A DNA stretch of 51,658 nucleotides from a virus. A program made the translations under genes and the position numbers. The notes under the pieces are model-generated. The model searched no databases. It was not told the origin of the DNA and saw only the letters and a list, made by a program, of their open reading frames with translations. This document shows, piece after piece, positions 44,834 through 51,658 of this stretch. Within the stretch, counting starts at the first letter, position 1. Each line of letters starts with the position of its first letter. The stretch lies in the IMG/VR virus record IMGVR_UViG_3300035698_009402, positions 1 through 51,658 of that record; one strand, 5' to 3'.

Positions 44834-44948
44834 ATTTTTATCTTTTCTCCTGATTTATTTGGTTTTTTATGAGATTGAGTTTTCCAACCTTCAATACTAT
44901 GTATATTAACAAAGATTCGATTGTTGAGCAACTCAAAATTTATTGTTT
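44834..44948 (-). other. Gap between ligase and HTH-repeat gene with open frame and palindrome
   Basis: The frame of the HTH gene stays open upstream of its ATG for the whole gap (for example FVNIHSIEGWKTQSHKK), but no ATG is present, so either a TTG-started extension, a remnant or chance. The palindrome TTGAGCAACTCAA lies at 44924-44936 just behind the ligase stop. Confidence 0.35.
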
Positions 44949-46688
44949 TTAAGGCACTAGTCCTTTTAAAATTTTAGATTTTTCTGTCCAGTAATCTAAA
45001 ATAGGAATATTGTAACTAAGTGCTTTTTTACACTTGGTTGAATCTCCCGGTCCCGCATTAATTAGGTAGTCGCAGGATTTAGTAAGACTGATAGATACTT
45101 TAATTCCATAACTATTTAAAGTATCTTCTAAGTCTTGTTTAGTCATATCCATTTTCCCAGTTATACAAACTGTTATTTGCTTACTGGTAGGAACAGAAAT
45201 ATTACTTGTCTCTTCTTTCAAGTTTATAGGAAGATTATATACCCATTCTTGATTGATAAGCAACCAGTTTAAAATATTATTAACTGTTTTGGGGCCAATT
45301 CCTTTTATACTAATTTCCCCTATCTCGGATAAATTTTTAAAATCAGGTATCTTATTTACTATTAATTTAGCTGTAGACAACCCTACTCCTTGAATACCGA
45401 GACTAGATAACACCACATGATATGGCTTAGTTTTAGTAATTTCTACTTGTTGTTTTATTTTTGAACCATTAACCCCTAATAATTCCCAATCTCTATAATT
45501 ATATATATCGGAAATACTAGTAAATTTTACTTTATCTAAAGTAGCTGGTCCTAAATGTTTAATTCCCATACACTTTATGAAGTATTCAACTGTTTTTCTT
45601 CCATGTATTTCGTTATTATACTCTGTAACTAATCTAATACCGTTTTCCAGTTTTGTAGTCATTCCTATTTCTTTTTCTACATCTTCTTTAGTGATAGAAG
45701 AAGCATGTTCGTTATCTACTACCTTAGAAACGAATTTAGGAATAACACTACCAGCTCTTTCTATTTCAATAACATCTCCAGGTTTAATATTGTTTAGTTT
45801 AACCATACCAAAATTATGAAGAGTTACTCTACTTATGGTAGCTTCTTCTATTACTACTGGGTCAATATTAGCTACAGGAGTAACTGCCCCTGTTCTACCT
45901 ATAGTCCAATCAATACTTTGAATAGTAGAGACGGCTGTTTCAGTTTCTCTAGTTTTTAAAGCTACTGCAAATTTAGGATATTTACTAGTATATCCTAAAG
46001 AAGTTTGTAACTTATAATTATCTACTCTATATACTAACCCATCTGTAGGATAATTTTTTGTCATGTTTAATACAGTAGTAAAACCCATATTACTAAGAAT
46101 TTCCATTCTTTTAGTATAGTCTAATTTTATATTCAACCAATCGTGGGCTATAAAAACTATTTTTCTAGTCTTAAATTCGTTTTCATCCTTTAACCCTAAT
46201 GCACCTGATACATAATTTCTAAAATTAGTAACATCATTATCTGTTACACATTCACCTACTATTACTGCATCATAATTTTCATCAATTTTCTTAGGTATAT
46301 TACTGATATGTCTTGCTAGATAAGTTACGTCATCCCCATATTCCCCGTTACCTCTAGTTAGGGCTAACCTTAGTTTTCCTTTATCAAAAGATAAACATAG
46401 ATTAGCACCATCTATTTTAGGAGTACATACAGTGAAGTTATCAGCAACTTCAGAACTATTATACACTTTGTTAAGAGAATATAAAGGTAATACGTGTTTA
46501 ACCTTGCCACGTAAGTGGCCTACCTTAAGAGTAGGTGAATTACTGTCTTTCCAGTTTTGACTAGTCTCAAAAGATACTAATGCATCATATAATCTATCAT
46601 ATTCTTCATCTGTGATTTTAGGATTATTTAAGTCATAATACTTATTATTATGATATTTTATAGTATCCATTAATTCTTGATAGTTCAT
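44949..46688 (-). CDS. ligA: NAD-dependent DNA ligase
   Basis: 579 residues, shorter than bacterial LigA of about 670. The N-terminal Ia domain (HNNKYYDLNNPKITDEEYD) binds NAD, and Lys91 in TPKIDG is the adenylated lysine. The OB part, helix-hairpin-helix repeats (ISIKGIGPKTVNNIL) and a BRCT domain (VCITGKMDMTKQDLE...DYLINAGPGDSTKCKKA) follow. The four-cysteine zinc finger that usually lies between the OB and HhH parts is not visible. It seals nicks in replication and recombination. Confidence 0.95.
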   Translation of the reverse strand: MNYQELMDTIKYHNNKYYDLNNPKITDEEYDRLYDALVSFETSQNWKDSNSPTLKVGHLRGKVKHVLPLYSLNKVYNSSEVADNFTVCTPKIDGANLCLSFDKGKLRLALTRGNGEYGDDVTYLARHISNIPKKIDENYDAVIVGECVTDNDVTNFRNYVSGALGLKDENEFKTRKIVFIAHDWLNIKLDYTKRMEILSNMGFTTVLNMTKNYPTDGLVYRVDNYKLQTSLGYTSKYPKFAVALKTRETETAVSTIQSIDWTIGRTGAVTPVANIDPVVIEEATISRVTLHNFGMVKLNNIKPGDVIEIERAGSVIPKFVSKVVDNEHASSITKEDVEKEIGMTTKLENGIRLVTEYNNEIHGRKTVEYFIKCMGIKHLGPATLDKVKFTSISDIYNYRDWELLGVNGSKIKQQVEITKTKPYHVVLSSLGIQGVGLSTAKLIVNKIPDFKNLSEIGEISIKGIGPKTVNNILNWLLINQEWVYNLPINLKEETSNISVPTSKQITVCITGKMDMTKQDLEDTLNSYGIKVSISLTKSCDYLINAGPGDSTKCKKALSYNIPILDYWTEKSKILKGLVP

Positions 46689-46700
46689 TTATAGCCTCTT

Positions 46701-47237
46701 CTATTTTTGAGATTCTATTATAGAATGTAAAGTATTATAAAGTATAGGCAAAGTATAGTTATTGTCTATAATATAATCCCAATTGTTCCAATTATCTAAA
46801 GCAGTTTCTGATTCGTGAGTACTATCTCTAGTATGTTCTAAAGATGTATTATCTCGTACAATTTTTATCAAAATTCCATTATTGTCTAAAATTTTGTTCG
46901 CTTCATTTTCAAATCTTACATCAGAAATGACCCACTGGCAAGAAGTTTTATAATTTGAAAAAAGACCAAGGACCCAAGCATCTTGATGTAAATTGTTTCT
47001 CATAACCTCAGTTCCTAGTTTTTGTTGAAACTGTCCTATAGTCATTCCCCAATTAGGTAGATATTTATTTTTGCCATCTTGGCTATAACAATCTTCTATA
47101 TCACACCCCGTCATCATATGTGTTATAGTTTTTAATTTAGTAGCAAATTTCTTATTGTCAAATCCATACTTATCTACTAAATAATCTGCTGCAGTATCTT
47201 TACCAGACCTTATTTTACCGTGTATTCCTATTAACAA
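46701..47237 (-). CDS. Deoxynucleoside monophosphate kinase (T4 gp1-like)
   Basis: 178 residues with a TTG start behind AAAGGAAG. The P-loop is GIHGKIRSGKDT. TIGQFQQKLGTEVMR, WVISDVRFENEA and a HESETAL segment match phage dNMP kinases, which convert several dNMPs to dNDPs. It joins ThyX, dUTPase and RNR in supplying dNTPs. Confidence 0.88.
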   Translation of the reverse strand: MLIGIHGKIRSGKDTAADYLVDKYGFDNKKFATKLKTITHMMTGCDIEDCYSQDGKNKYLPNWGMTIGQFQQKLGTEVMRNNLHQDAWVLGLFSNYKTSCQWVISDVRFENEANKILDNNGILIKIVRDNTSLEHTRDSTHESETALDNWNNWDYIIDNNYTLPILYNTLHSIIESQK

Positions 47238-47254
47238 TTATTCTTCCTTTCTTG

Positions 47255-47545
47255 TTAACCTTTTTCATCTTCTTGTACCCATTCCCATAATAATTTAACG
47301 TTCTCTTTTTTGTTTAAATTTTCAGTTAAAAATCTAATACCACAATACTCTTCTATATCTCTAACCATCTGTTTAACAGTAGGTTCTCTATATTTTTCTT
47401 TAGGTAGATCATAAACTCCTAAACTAACTAATTTTCCTATAACATTTCTATGTCCTGTTTTAAGGATATCTGCCAATTTAAATACGTTTTTCTCTTTTTC
47501 ATATAAGTTTACTAATTTCTTAGTATCTCTATCTTCCCACGTCAT
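47255..47545 (-). CDS. Small helix-turn-helix protein
   Basis: 96 residues from the ATG at 47545, with GGAG upstream; a TTG 18 bases earlier gives a longer form. Residues 1-48 (MTWEDRDTKKLVNLYEKEKN and LADILKTGHRNVIGKLVSLGV) match the HTH module repeated in the 44135 gene, so the two are related. The rest is an acidic helix. It may regulate transcription or bind DNA together with the larger protein. Confidence 0.6.
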   Translation of the reverse strand: MTWEDRDTKKLVNLYEKEKNVFKLADILKTGHRNVIGKLVSLGVYDLPKEKYREPTVKQMVRDIEEYCGIRFLTENLNKKENVKLLWEWVQEDEKG

Positions 47546-47546
47546 T

Positions 47547-47816
47547 CTATTCTCCAAAATCAAAAGATAATTGATCTAAATCTTTTGAATAATAATGTCC
47601 TAAAAATTTGCTAACATTTTCCAGTTTAGCAATGACATCATCTAAGTAAGCTCCTTGAATAGCGTATCCGGACTTTGTAGGAAACATTACTCCATTATCT
47701 CCATCTAGATTGTATTCTCTTATATGTATATACATACTACCCCGAAACTCACTTGCAGTTACTTTTACTCCAGTACCTAATCTTTTACTATATGCTATTC
47801 CAAAATCTTTTTCCAT
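47547..47816 (-). CDS. PC4-like single-stranded DNA-binding protein
   Basis: 89 residues. VKVTASEFRGSMYIHIREYN, then FPTKSGYAIQG and a long helix (DDVIAKLENVSKFLG) match the PC4/YdbC fold, which binds single-stranded DNA as a dimer. The ATG overlaps the stop of the Fe-S carrier gene (TAATG). It may act in replication or transcription. Fold by pattern; function inferred. Confidence 0.6.
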   Translation of the reverse strand: MEKDFGIAYSKRLGTGVKVTASEFRGSMYIHIREYNLDGDNGVMFPTKSGYAIQGAYLDDVIAKLENVSKFLGHYYSKDLDQLSFDFGE

Positions 47817-48133
47817 TAACTAAAGCTACTTCCACAACCACAAGTATTAACAGCCTTTGAATTACTAATTTGTATAGATTTATATATCTCGTTCCCTGTA
47901 TAATCAATTATACAATCTTTTAAAAAAGATAAGCTACTTTCATCAGTAATAATTTTTAAAGATTCGTCAATGAATATATAATCTTCTAATTCATCTACTA
48001 AAGAAAATTTATACTGAAATCCGGCGCAACCTCCGGTTACTACTTCTATGTTCATATATTGGTTTAATTCTAAACTAGATATATAAATTTTAAATTTACT
48101 AGTTAATTTAGGTAATAACATTTCTTCTGACAT
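47816..48133 (-). CDS. A-type iron-sulfur carrier (IscA/ErpA/HesB-like)
   Basis: 105 residues. The three ligand cysteines are present: GGCAGFQYKF near residue 35 and the C-terminal CGCGSSFS. The family carries Fe-S clusters to client proteins. Phage versions are known as auxiliary metabolic genes. Possible clients in this window are the radical SAM enzyme and the gpL-like tip. It overlaps the glycosyltransferase gene by 26 bases. AAAGGA precedes the ATG. Confidence 0.9.
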   Translation of the reverse strand: MSEEMLLPKLTSKFKIYISSLELNQYMNIEVVTGGCAGFQYKFSLVDELEDYIFIDESLKIITDESSLSFLKDCIIDYTGNEIYKSIQISNSKAVNTCGCGSSFS

Positions 48134-49253
48134 TATTAAATCCTTTTATAGTTCTTAAATTATCTTCTAATATCTTAGTAGCATCTTCCCAACTATTTAC
48201 TTTAGTATTTAACTGCTTAGTTTTTAATATATTTTTTCGCTCTATGCCGTCATATAGATAAAACATCTGATTAGCCATATCTTCTTGGCTAGGTTCAAAA
48301 ATAGTGGCGTGACTGTGCATTGGTGACATACTATCCCCAGGTCTACTAGCCATAACATTAGGGTTGGATAAATCTACTAATCCTAAAGATCCTTCTAATA
48401 AATAACCATTATCCTCTGTTACAAAATCTTGTGTAGATCCCAATTTTGAAACCATAGGTACTGCTCCACATGCCATAGCTTCTTGTATATGCATACCAAA
48501 ACCTTCACCTCTATAAGGGTGAATTAATATATCGGTTTTTTTAAATAAATCAGCCATTTCTAATTCAGATAAATTATCATCTATGTACAGTATTTTAGCG
48601 CAATCTGTATGATATTGGATTTTTATAATATCATCTAATAACTTAGTATGCCCATACACATTAGGATTATCTTTTATTACTAATTTTACTTTACTAGCTT
48701 TTTTAAATATTTTAGGCCATACTCTTAATAGTAAGTCTATACCTTTTCTATATTGTGCATTACCAACAAAAGTAAAAGTAAATTCATTATTATCTACTCT
48801 ACCATCTGTATTATATATACTCTTATCAACACCTAAAGGTACTGTTGCTACTCTTTTAGGGTTTAATCCGGCCTGCATATATACATTACTACACCAATTA
48901 CTTGGAGTTATTAAAGCATCGGCAAAAGTATCAAATTTATACTGCCATTCAGTAGGTATTTTAGTAAATTCCCAAGGCTGCATATAAACTATCTTAGTAG
49001 TATCGTTGTCAGGATACATCCAATTAGGTGGGTAAGTATGTCTTATCTGTATATCTGGTACTGATATATAAGGGTCATCTCTAAGTTTAAATAAAGCATT
49101 CACTATTTCTGTATCTAATTTAGCTTCATGAGAAAATTCATCTAAACAAGTTATTTTTACGTTATTATTTTTTGACAACTCTAAAGCTGTATATCTATTT
49201 ACTTTTGATAAACTATGATTATCAAAAAACTTACCTACTATTTCTATATTCAT
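48108..49253 (-). CDS. Glycosyltransferase family 4, GT-B type
   Basis: 381 residues. The C-terminal half has the GT4 pattern: FTFVGNAQYRKGIDLLLRVW, ILIHPYRGEGFGMHIQEAMACGA with the E-x7-E motif, and a closing helix. The N-terminal half (ALITPSNWCSNVYMQAGLNP) is the acceptor side. It would transfer a nucleotide-sugar residue. TAATG overlap with the next gene upstream of it. Confidence 0.88.
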   Translation of the reverse strand: MNIEIVGKFFDNHSLSKVNRYTALELSKNNNVKITCLDEFSHEAKLDTEIVNALFKLRDDPYISVPDIQIRHTYPPNWMYPDNDTTKIVYMQPWEFTKIPTEWQYKFDTFADALITPSNWCSNVYMQAGLNPKRVATVPLGVDKSIYNTDGRVDNNEFTFTFVGNAQYRKGIDLLLRVWPKIFKKASKVKLVIKDNPNVYGHTKLLDDIIKIQYHTDCAKILYIDDNLSELEMADLFKKTDILIHPYRGEGFGMHIQEAMACGAVPMVSKLGSTQDFVTEDNGYLLEGSLGLVDLSNPNVMASRPGDSMSPMHSHATIFEPSQEDMANQMFYLYDGIERKNILKTKQLNTKVNSWEDATKILEDNLRTIKGFNNVRRNVIT

Positions 49254-50071
49254 TAATATGCTCTCTTTACGTGACTATCTAACCACTTAGGTAATTCCTT
49301 AGTAGGAATTTTAACTAACCTATTCCATTGATTTTCACCATATCCAGAAGTTTTAAAGTTTCTCAACGATTGGTAATTATCTAATGTAATACTTTTCCAT
49401 ACATTAAAAAATGGATCTTCTTTAGTTTTATCGCTATGTCCAAAGTTGCGAAGTTTTAAATCTAAATCGGTATCTTCTCTGCAGAAACTCCAATGTAGTA
49501 TACATAAAGGGCTTAATAGTTGTTTTTCTGTGTCAGTCCATCTGCAATAGGTATAGTTACTATTTTTATTAGTGGAAAATCCTTGTATATCTCCCATAAA
49601 AGGGCTTCCATCTTCATTAGCTATTACTAAAGTATCTTCTTCAAACTGCTTGTAGGGAAGTATCCATTTAAATAATAAATCTCTATTTATATAATCAGAA
49701 TATATAGGAATGTACTTAGTAAAAAATTCTTTAGCATTAACCAACTCTTCATCAGCATCAAAACTCATAATAATTTCATTATTACAATATGTTTTTAATA
49801 AATTTCTCTCATAATTATCATTATCTAAAGGTACAGAAAATTTATGAAAGTCATCTTCTACTATGATTATCTTTCTATCAGTGTCTAACATCTGCAATTT
49901 GTTCATAATATAATTTTCATCAAAGGAAAACTTATTACCACTCCAACTTATTCTATCTTTATCTAACCCTATTATTATTTCGTCTACATAACTATAATAC
50001 GACAATACGCTGTTAATCATATATATAGCATCATAGCTAAGTAAAGTTATTACACTTATTTTTTTACGCAT
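49253..50071 (-). CDS. Glycosyltransferase family 2-like protein
   Basis: 272 residues. MRKKISVITLLSYDAIYMIN begins the Rossmann-like core, NEIIMSFDADEELV holds the D-x-D, and ILHWSFCREDTDLDLK comes later. A distant GT2 or a related protein of unknown donor. It overlaps the GT4 gene by one base (ATGA or TAATG type), so the two act in one pathway. Confidence 0.75.
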   Translation of the reverse strand: MRKKISVITLLSYDAIYMINSVLSYYSYVDEIIIGLDKDRISWSGNKFSFDENYIMNKLQMLDTDRKIIIVEDDFHKFSVPLDNDNYERNLLKTYCNNEIIMSFDADEELVNAKEFFTKYIPIYSDYINRDLLFKWILPYKQFEEDTLVIANEDGSPFMGDIQGFSTNKNSNYTYCRWTDTEKQLLSPLCILHWSFCREDTDLDLKLRNFGHSDKTKEDPFFNVWKSITLDNYQSLRNFKTSGYGENQWNRLVKIPTKELPKWLDSHVKRAY

Positions 50072-50079
50072 AGTATCTA

Positions 50080-50826
50080 TTATTTCCCCTTAACTTTTTT
50101 ACTTATAACATATAATCCTACGCCTGTATACCATCCATTATCATTTCTTCCTTGTTCTCTAAGAAAATTAGTATGCTTTACATCTATATCAGGTAATTTA
50201 TGTATAACTTCATTTATCATATCAAAGTTACTTTGCTTATTTATATTAGCAATACTTAATATAAAATTATCCTGACAACTATCAATAACTTTCTTTAATA
50301 AATTGGAATAATCAAATCTATTAAGGGCGGATTTAGTTTTAACACCGTTTTCAGATTTTATTGATATAGGGGTTATAGGATCTAAATCTATATTTACTAA
50401 ATTATTTTGATTAAATATATTAGAAAAAGAAGTAATGGTATCTAATACATCTAATTTAACTATTTTAACTTTATTAAGTAGCGAATATCTCTCCAAGTTA
50501 TCGTGAATTGAATTTTCTACATCAGGCCAACCTTCTTCTCTCCATCTAGGACTTCTGTAAGGGTTATAGGTAAAATTATCAATACCTACACAACTATTAC
50601 ATTTTGAAAGTCCTACTGGAATTATTGTACCACCTCTAAAAACACCTAATTCTAAATAATTAACGTCTCTAAAGTTTGCTAAATTACTGTGTAGTATTTT
50701 GTTTCTCATATTAGTAAAAGCAAATAGTTCTAGACAAGGTAAGGGTAGAAATGTTTTATTCTTAGTGGTAAGTGCTACACTATCTTCAACTCTTTTTATT
50801 AATATTGTATCGACTATTTTGGCCAT
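50080..50826 (-). CDS. Class I SAM-dependent methyltransferase-like protein
   Basis: 248 residues from the ATG at 50826 (GGAG 7-10 bases upstream); an ATG at 50838 is possible. The SAM-binding loop is NYLELGVFRGGTIIPVG, followed by CVGIDNF, then VNIDLDPITP. Methyltransf_24 or similar sugar and glycan methyltransferases have this layout. Its place in the sugar cluster suggests methylation of a glycan. Confidence 0.75.
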   Translation of the reverse strand: MAKIVDTILIKRVEDSVALTTKNKTFLPLPCLELFAFTNMRNKILHSNLANFRDVNYLELGVFRGGTIIPVGLSKCNSCVGIDNFTYNPYRSPRWREEGWPDVENSIHDNLERYSLLNKVKIVKLDVLDTITSFSNIFNQNNLVNIDLDPITPISIKSENGVKTKSALNRFDYSNLLKKVIDSCQDNFILSIANINKQSNFDMINEVIHKLPDIDVKHTNFLREQGRNDNGWYTGVGLYVISKKVKGK

Positions 50827-51038
50827 ATTTTTCTCCATGTGTATTTGCTATATTTTACTAATAAATGTATTACTACTAACAGTAGTGTAATAGGTATTAA
50901 TAATATTGTTATAGCAAATATACATAATCCTAAAAAACATATAAATACAAATATTAAAAAAGTATCTATTAAATTTGTCTTTTTATTAGGTTTAACGTCT
51001 ATGTTTTCTAAAACCTGTCTCAGCTCAGAATCATCCAT
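50814..51038 (-). CDS. Small membrane protein with two transmembrane segments
   Basis: 74 residues from the ATG at 51038. Soluble acidic start (MDDSELRQVLENI), then a hydrophobic hairpin of two segments at about residues 25-60 (TFLIFVFICFLGLCIFAITI and LLIPITLLLVVIHLL) and a basic end. It could sit in the host inner membrane, for example as a superinfection factor or a partner of the glycosyltransferases. It overlaps the methyltransferase gene by 13 bases. Confidence 0.55.
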   Translation of the reverse strand: MDDSELRQVLENIDVKPNKKTNLIDTFLIFVFICFLGLCIFAITILLIPITLLLVVIHLLVKYSKYTWRKIWPK

Positions 51039-51046
51039 AGTATTCA

Positions 51047-51658
51047 CTACCAAACTACCTTTCTATTTACGTAATATTTGCAAATATTTTTTATTTCTTT
51101 ATTAAAATTCATTTGTTCCTGCCATCCGTATTTTCTTAATAGTTTATCGTCTAAGGAATACCGGATATCTTGACCAGGACGATTGTAATTACAGTTTACA
51201 TAATTTTCTATACAATCAGAATTTTTGATATTCTTTATAATACTACTAACCACTTGATTATTACTTAGTTCATAATTACTAGATATGTTATATATAGTGT
51301 TAATAGGCAAACTATTATTAATTATAAATAAAACAGCAGAAATACAATCATCTACATGTAACCAAGTTCTTACAGGAGTCCCGTTATTATGTAAAGGTAT
51401 TTTTTTACCTCTTAATAAACACTCAATACTATAAGGTATTAATTTTTCTATATATTGTCTTATTCCATAATTATTAGTAGGTCTTACTATTATATAATTT
51501 AAATTATAAGTTCTAGCCCAGCTTTGTATTAGTAAATCGGCAGAAGCTTTACTTGCAGCATAAGGATTACTAGGCTTCAAAATACTACTTTCATTATGGC
51601 TTCCAATATCTATATCACCATACACTTCATCAGTACTAAAATGTACAAACAAAGGAGG
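51047..51658 (-). CDS. NAD-dependent sugar dehydratase/epimerase, RmlB-like (truncated by window end)
   Basis: The frame runs past the window end, so the N-terminal NAD-binding part is missing. Visible are the short-chain dehydrogenase motifs HFSTDEVYGD, YAASK (the Tyr and Lys pair) and VRPTNNYG, then RTWLHVDDC and RPGQDIRYSLDDKLL near the end, as in dTDP-glucose 4,6-dehydratase. It makes an activated deoxysugar precursor that the two glycosyltransferases of the cluster could use. Confidence 0.85.
   Translation of the reverse strand, partial: PPLFVHFSTDEVYGDIDIGSHNESSILKPSNPYAASKASADLLIQSWARTYNLNYIIVRPTNNYGIRQYIEKLIPYSIECLLRGKKIPLHNNGTPVRTWLHVDDCISAVLFIINNSLPINTIYNISSNYELSNNQVVSSIIKNIKNSDCIENYVNCNYNRPGQDIRYSLDDKLLRKYGWQEQMNFNKEIKNICKYYVNRKVVW

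Noticed and set aside
44924-44936. TTGAGCAACTCAA palindrome as a terminator of the ligase gene
   Set aside because: The stem is only 5 bases and no U-run follows; it might be an operator, but a single copy gives no support.
1-51658. tRNA genes or CRISPR arrays
   Set aside because: The few non-coding gaps are short and hold terminators and promoter-like sequence; no cloverleaf or regularly spaced repeat was found by eye.

Overview
The window looks like about 52 kb of a low-GC, tailed double-stranded DNA phage with a lambda-like (siphovirus) tail tip, probably infecting a Gram-negative and quite possibly marine host. The support is a run of lambda M-L-K-I-J type tip genes, tight TAATG-type gene overlaps, arginine written almost always as AGA, and a full phage replication and nucleotide-metabolism set. 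No integrase, repressor, ribosomal RNA or tRNA was seen, so nothing here points to a temperate lifestyle. The host cannot be named from the sequence. Both ends are cut inside genes: a tape measure protein on the left and a sugar-nucleotide dehydratase on the right.

Region 1 (1-22631, plus strand) is the tail module: the C-terminus of the tape measure, gpM- and gpL-like tip proteins (the latter with the Fe-S cysteine pattern of lambda gpL), two NlpC/P60 peptidases, a separate JAMM protein, two tandem gpI-like proteins, a gpJ-like hub interrupted by an intein-like Hint domain, then a large set of fibre and receptor-binding proteins. Two of these are giant paralogues. They share an N-terminal half but end differently, one in DUF285/BspA-type repeats and the other in beta-propeller-like repeats. 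Two small genes of unknown function with their own promoter-like sequence close the plus-strand half (22700-23169).

A strong bidirectional terminator (23233-23262) separates the two convergent halves. Region 2 (23269-50838, minus strand) is early and middle metabolism. It holds ThyX, dUTPase, an HNH protein, a 5'-3' exonuclease, a resolvase-like nuclease, glutaredoxin and a class II ribonucleotide reductase. It also holds a MazG-like pyrophosphohydrolase split by a frameshift at a slippery A6 run, SbcC/SbcD-type recombination nucleases, a P-loop kinase, a Nudix hydrolase also split by a frameshift, a glycosyltransferase and a putative single-strand binding protein. The replication block proper follows: SF2 helicase, family A DNA polymerase, primase, a radical SAM enzyme resembling RlmN/Cfr, and a DnaB-type helicase. 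Helix-turn-helix proteins, NAD-dependent ligase, dNMP kinase, a PC4-like protein and an A-type Fe-S carrier complete it.

Region 3 (48108-51658, minus strand) is a sugar module: two glycosyltransferases, a methyltransferase, a small membrane protein and an RmlB-like dehydratase. The genes point to a phage that makes its own dNTPs (dUTP clean-up, ThyX, RNR with glutaredoxin), replicates with its own polymerase, primase, helicase and ligase, and recombines through SbcCD/UvsW-like functions. It may also supply Fe-S clusters to its own clients (gpL-like tip, radical SAM enzyme). The most unusual items are the RlmN/Cfr-like enzyme lacking the N-terminal domain and one catalytic cysteine, the Hint domain in the tail hub whose +1 residue cannot support normal splicing, and the two frameshifted house-cleaning NTP pyrophosphohydrolase genes.
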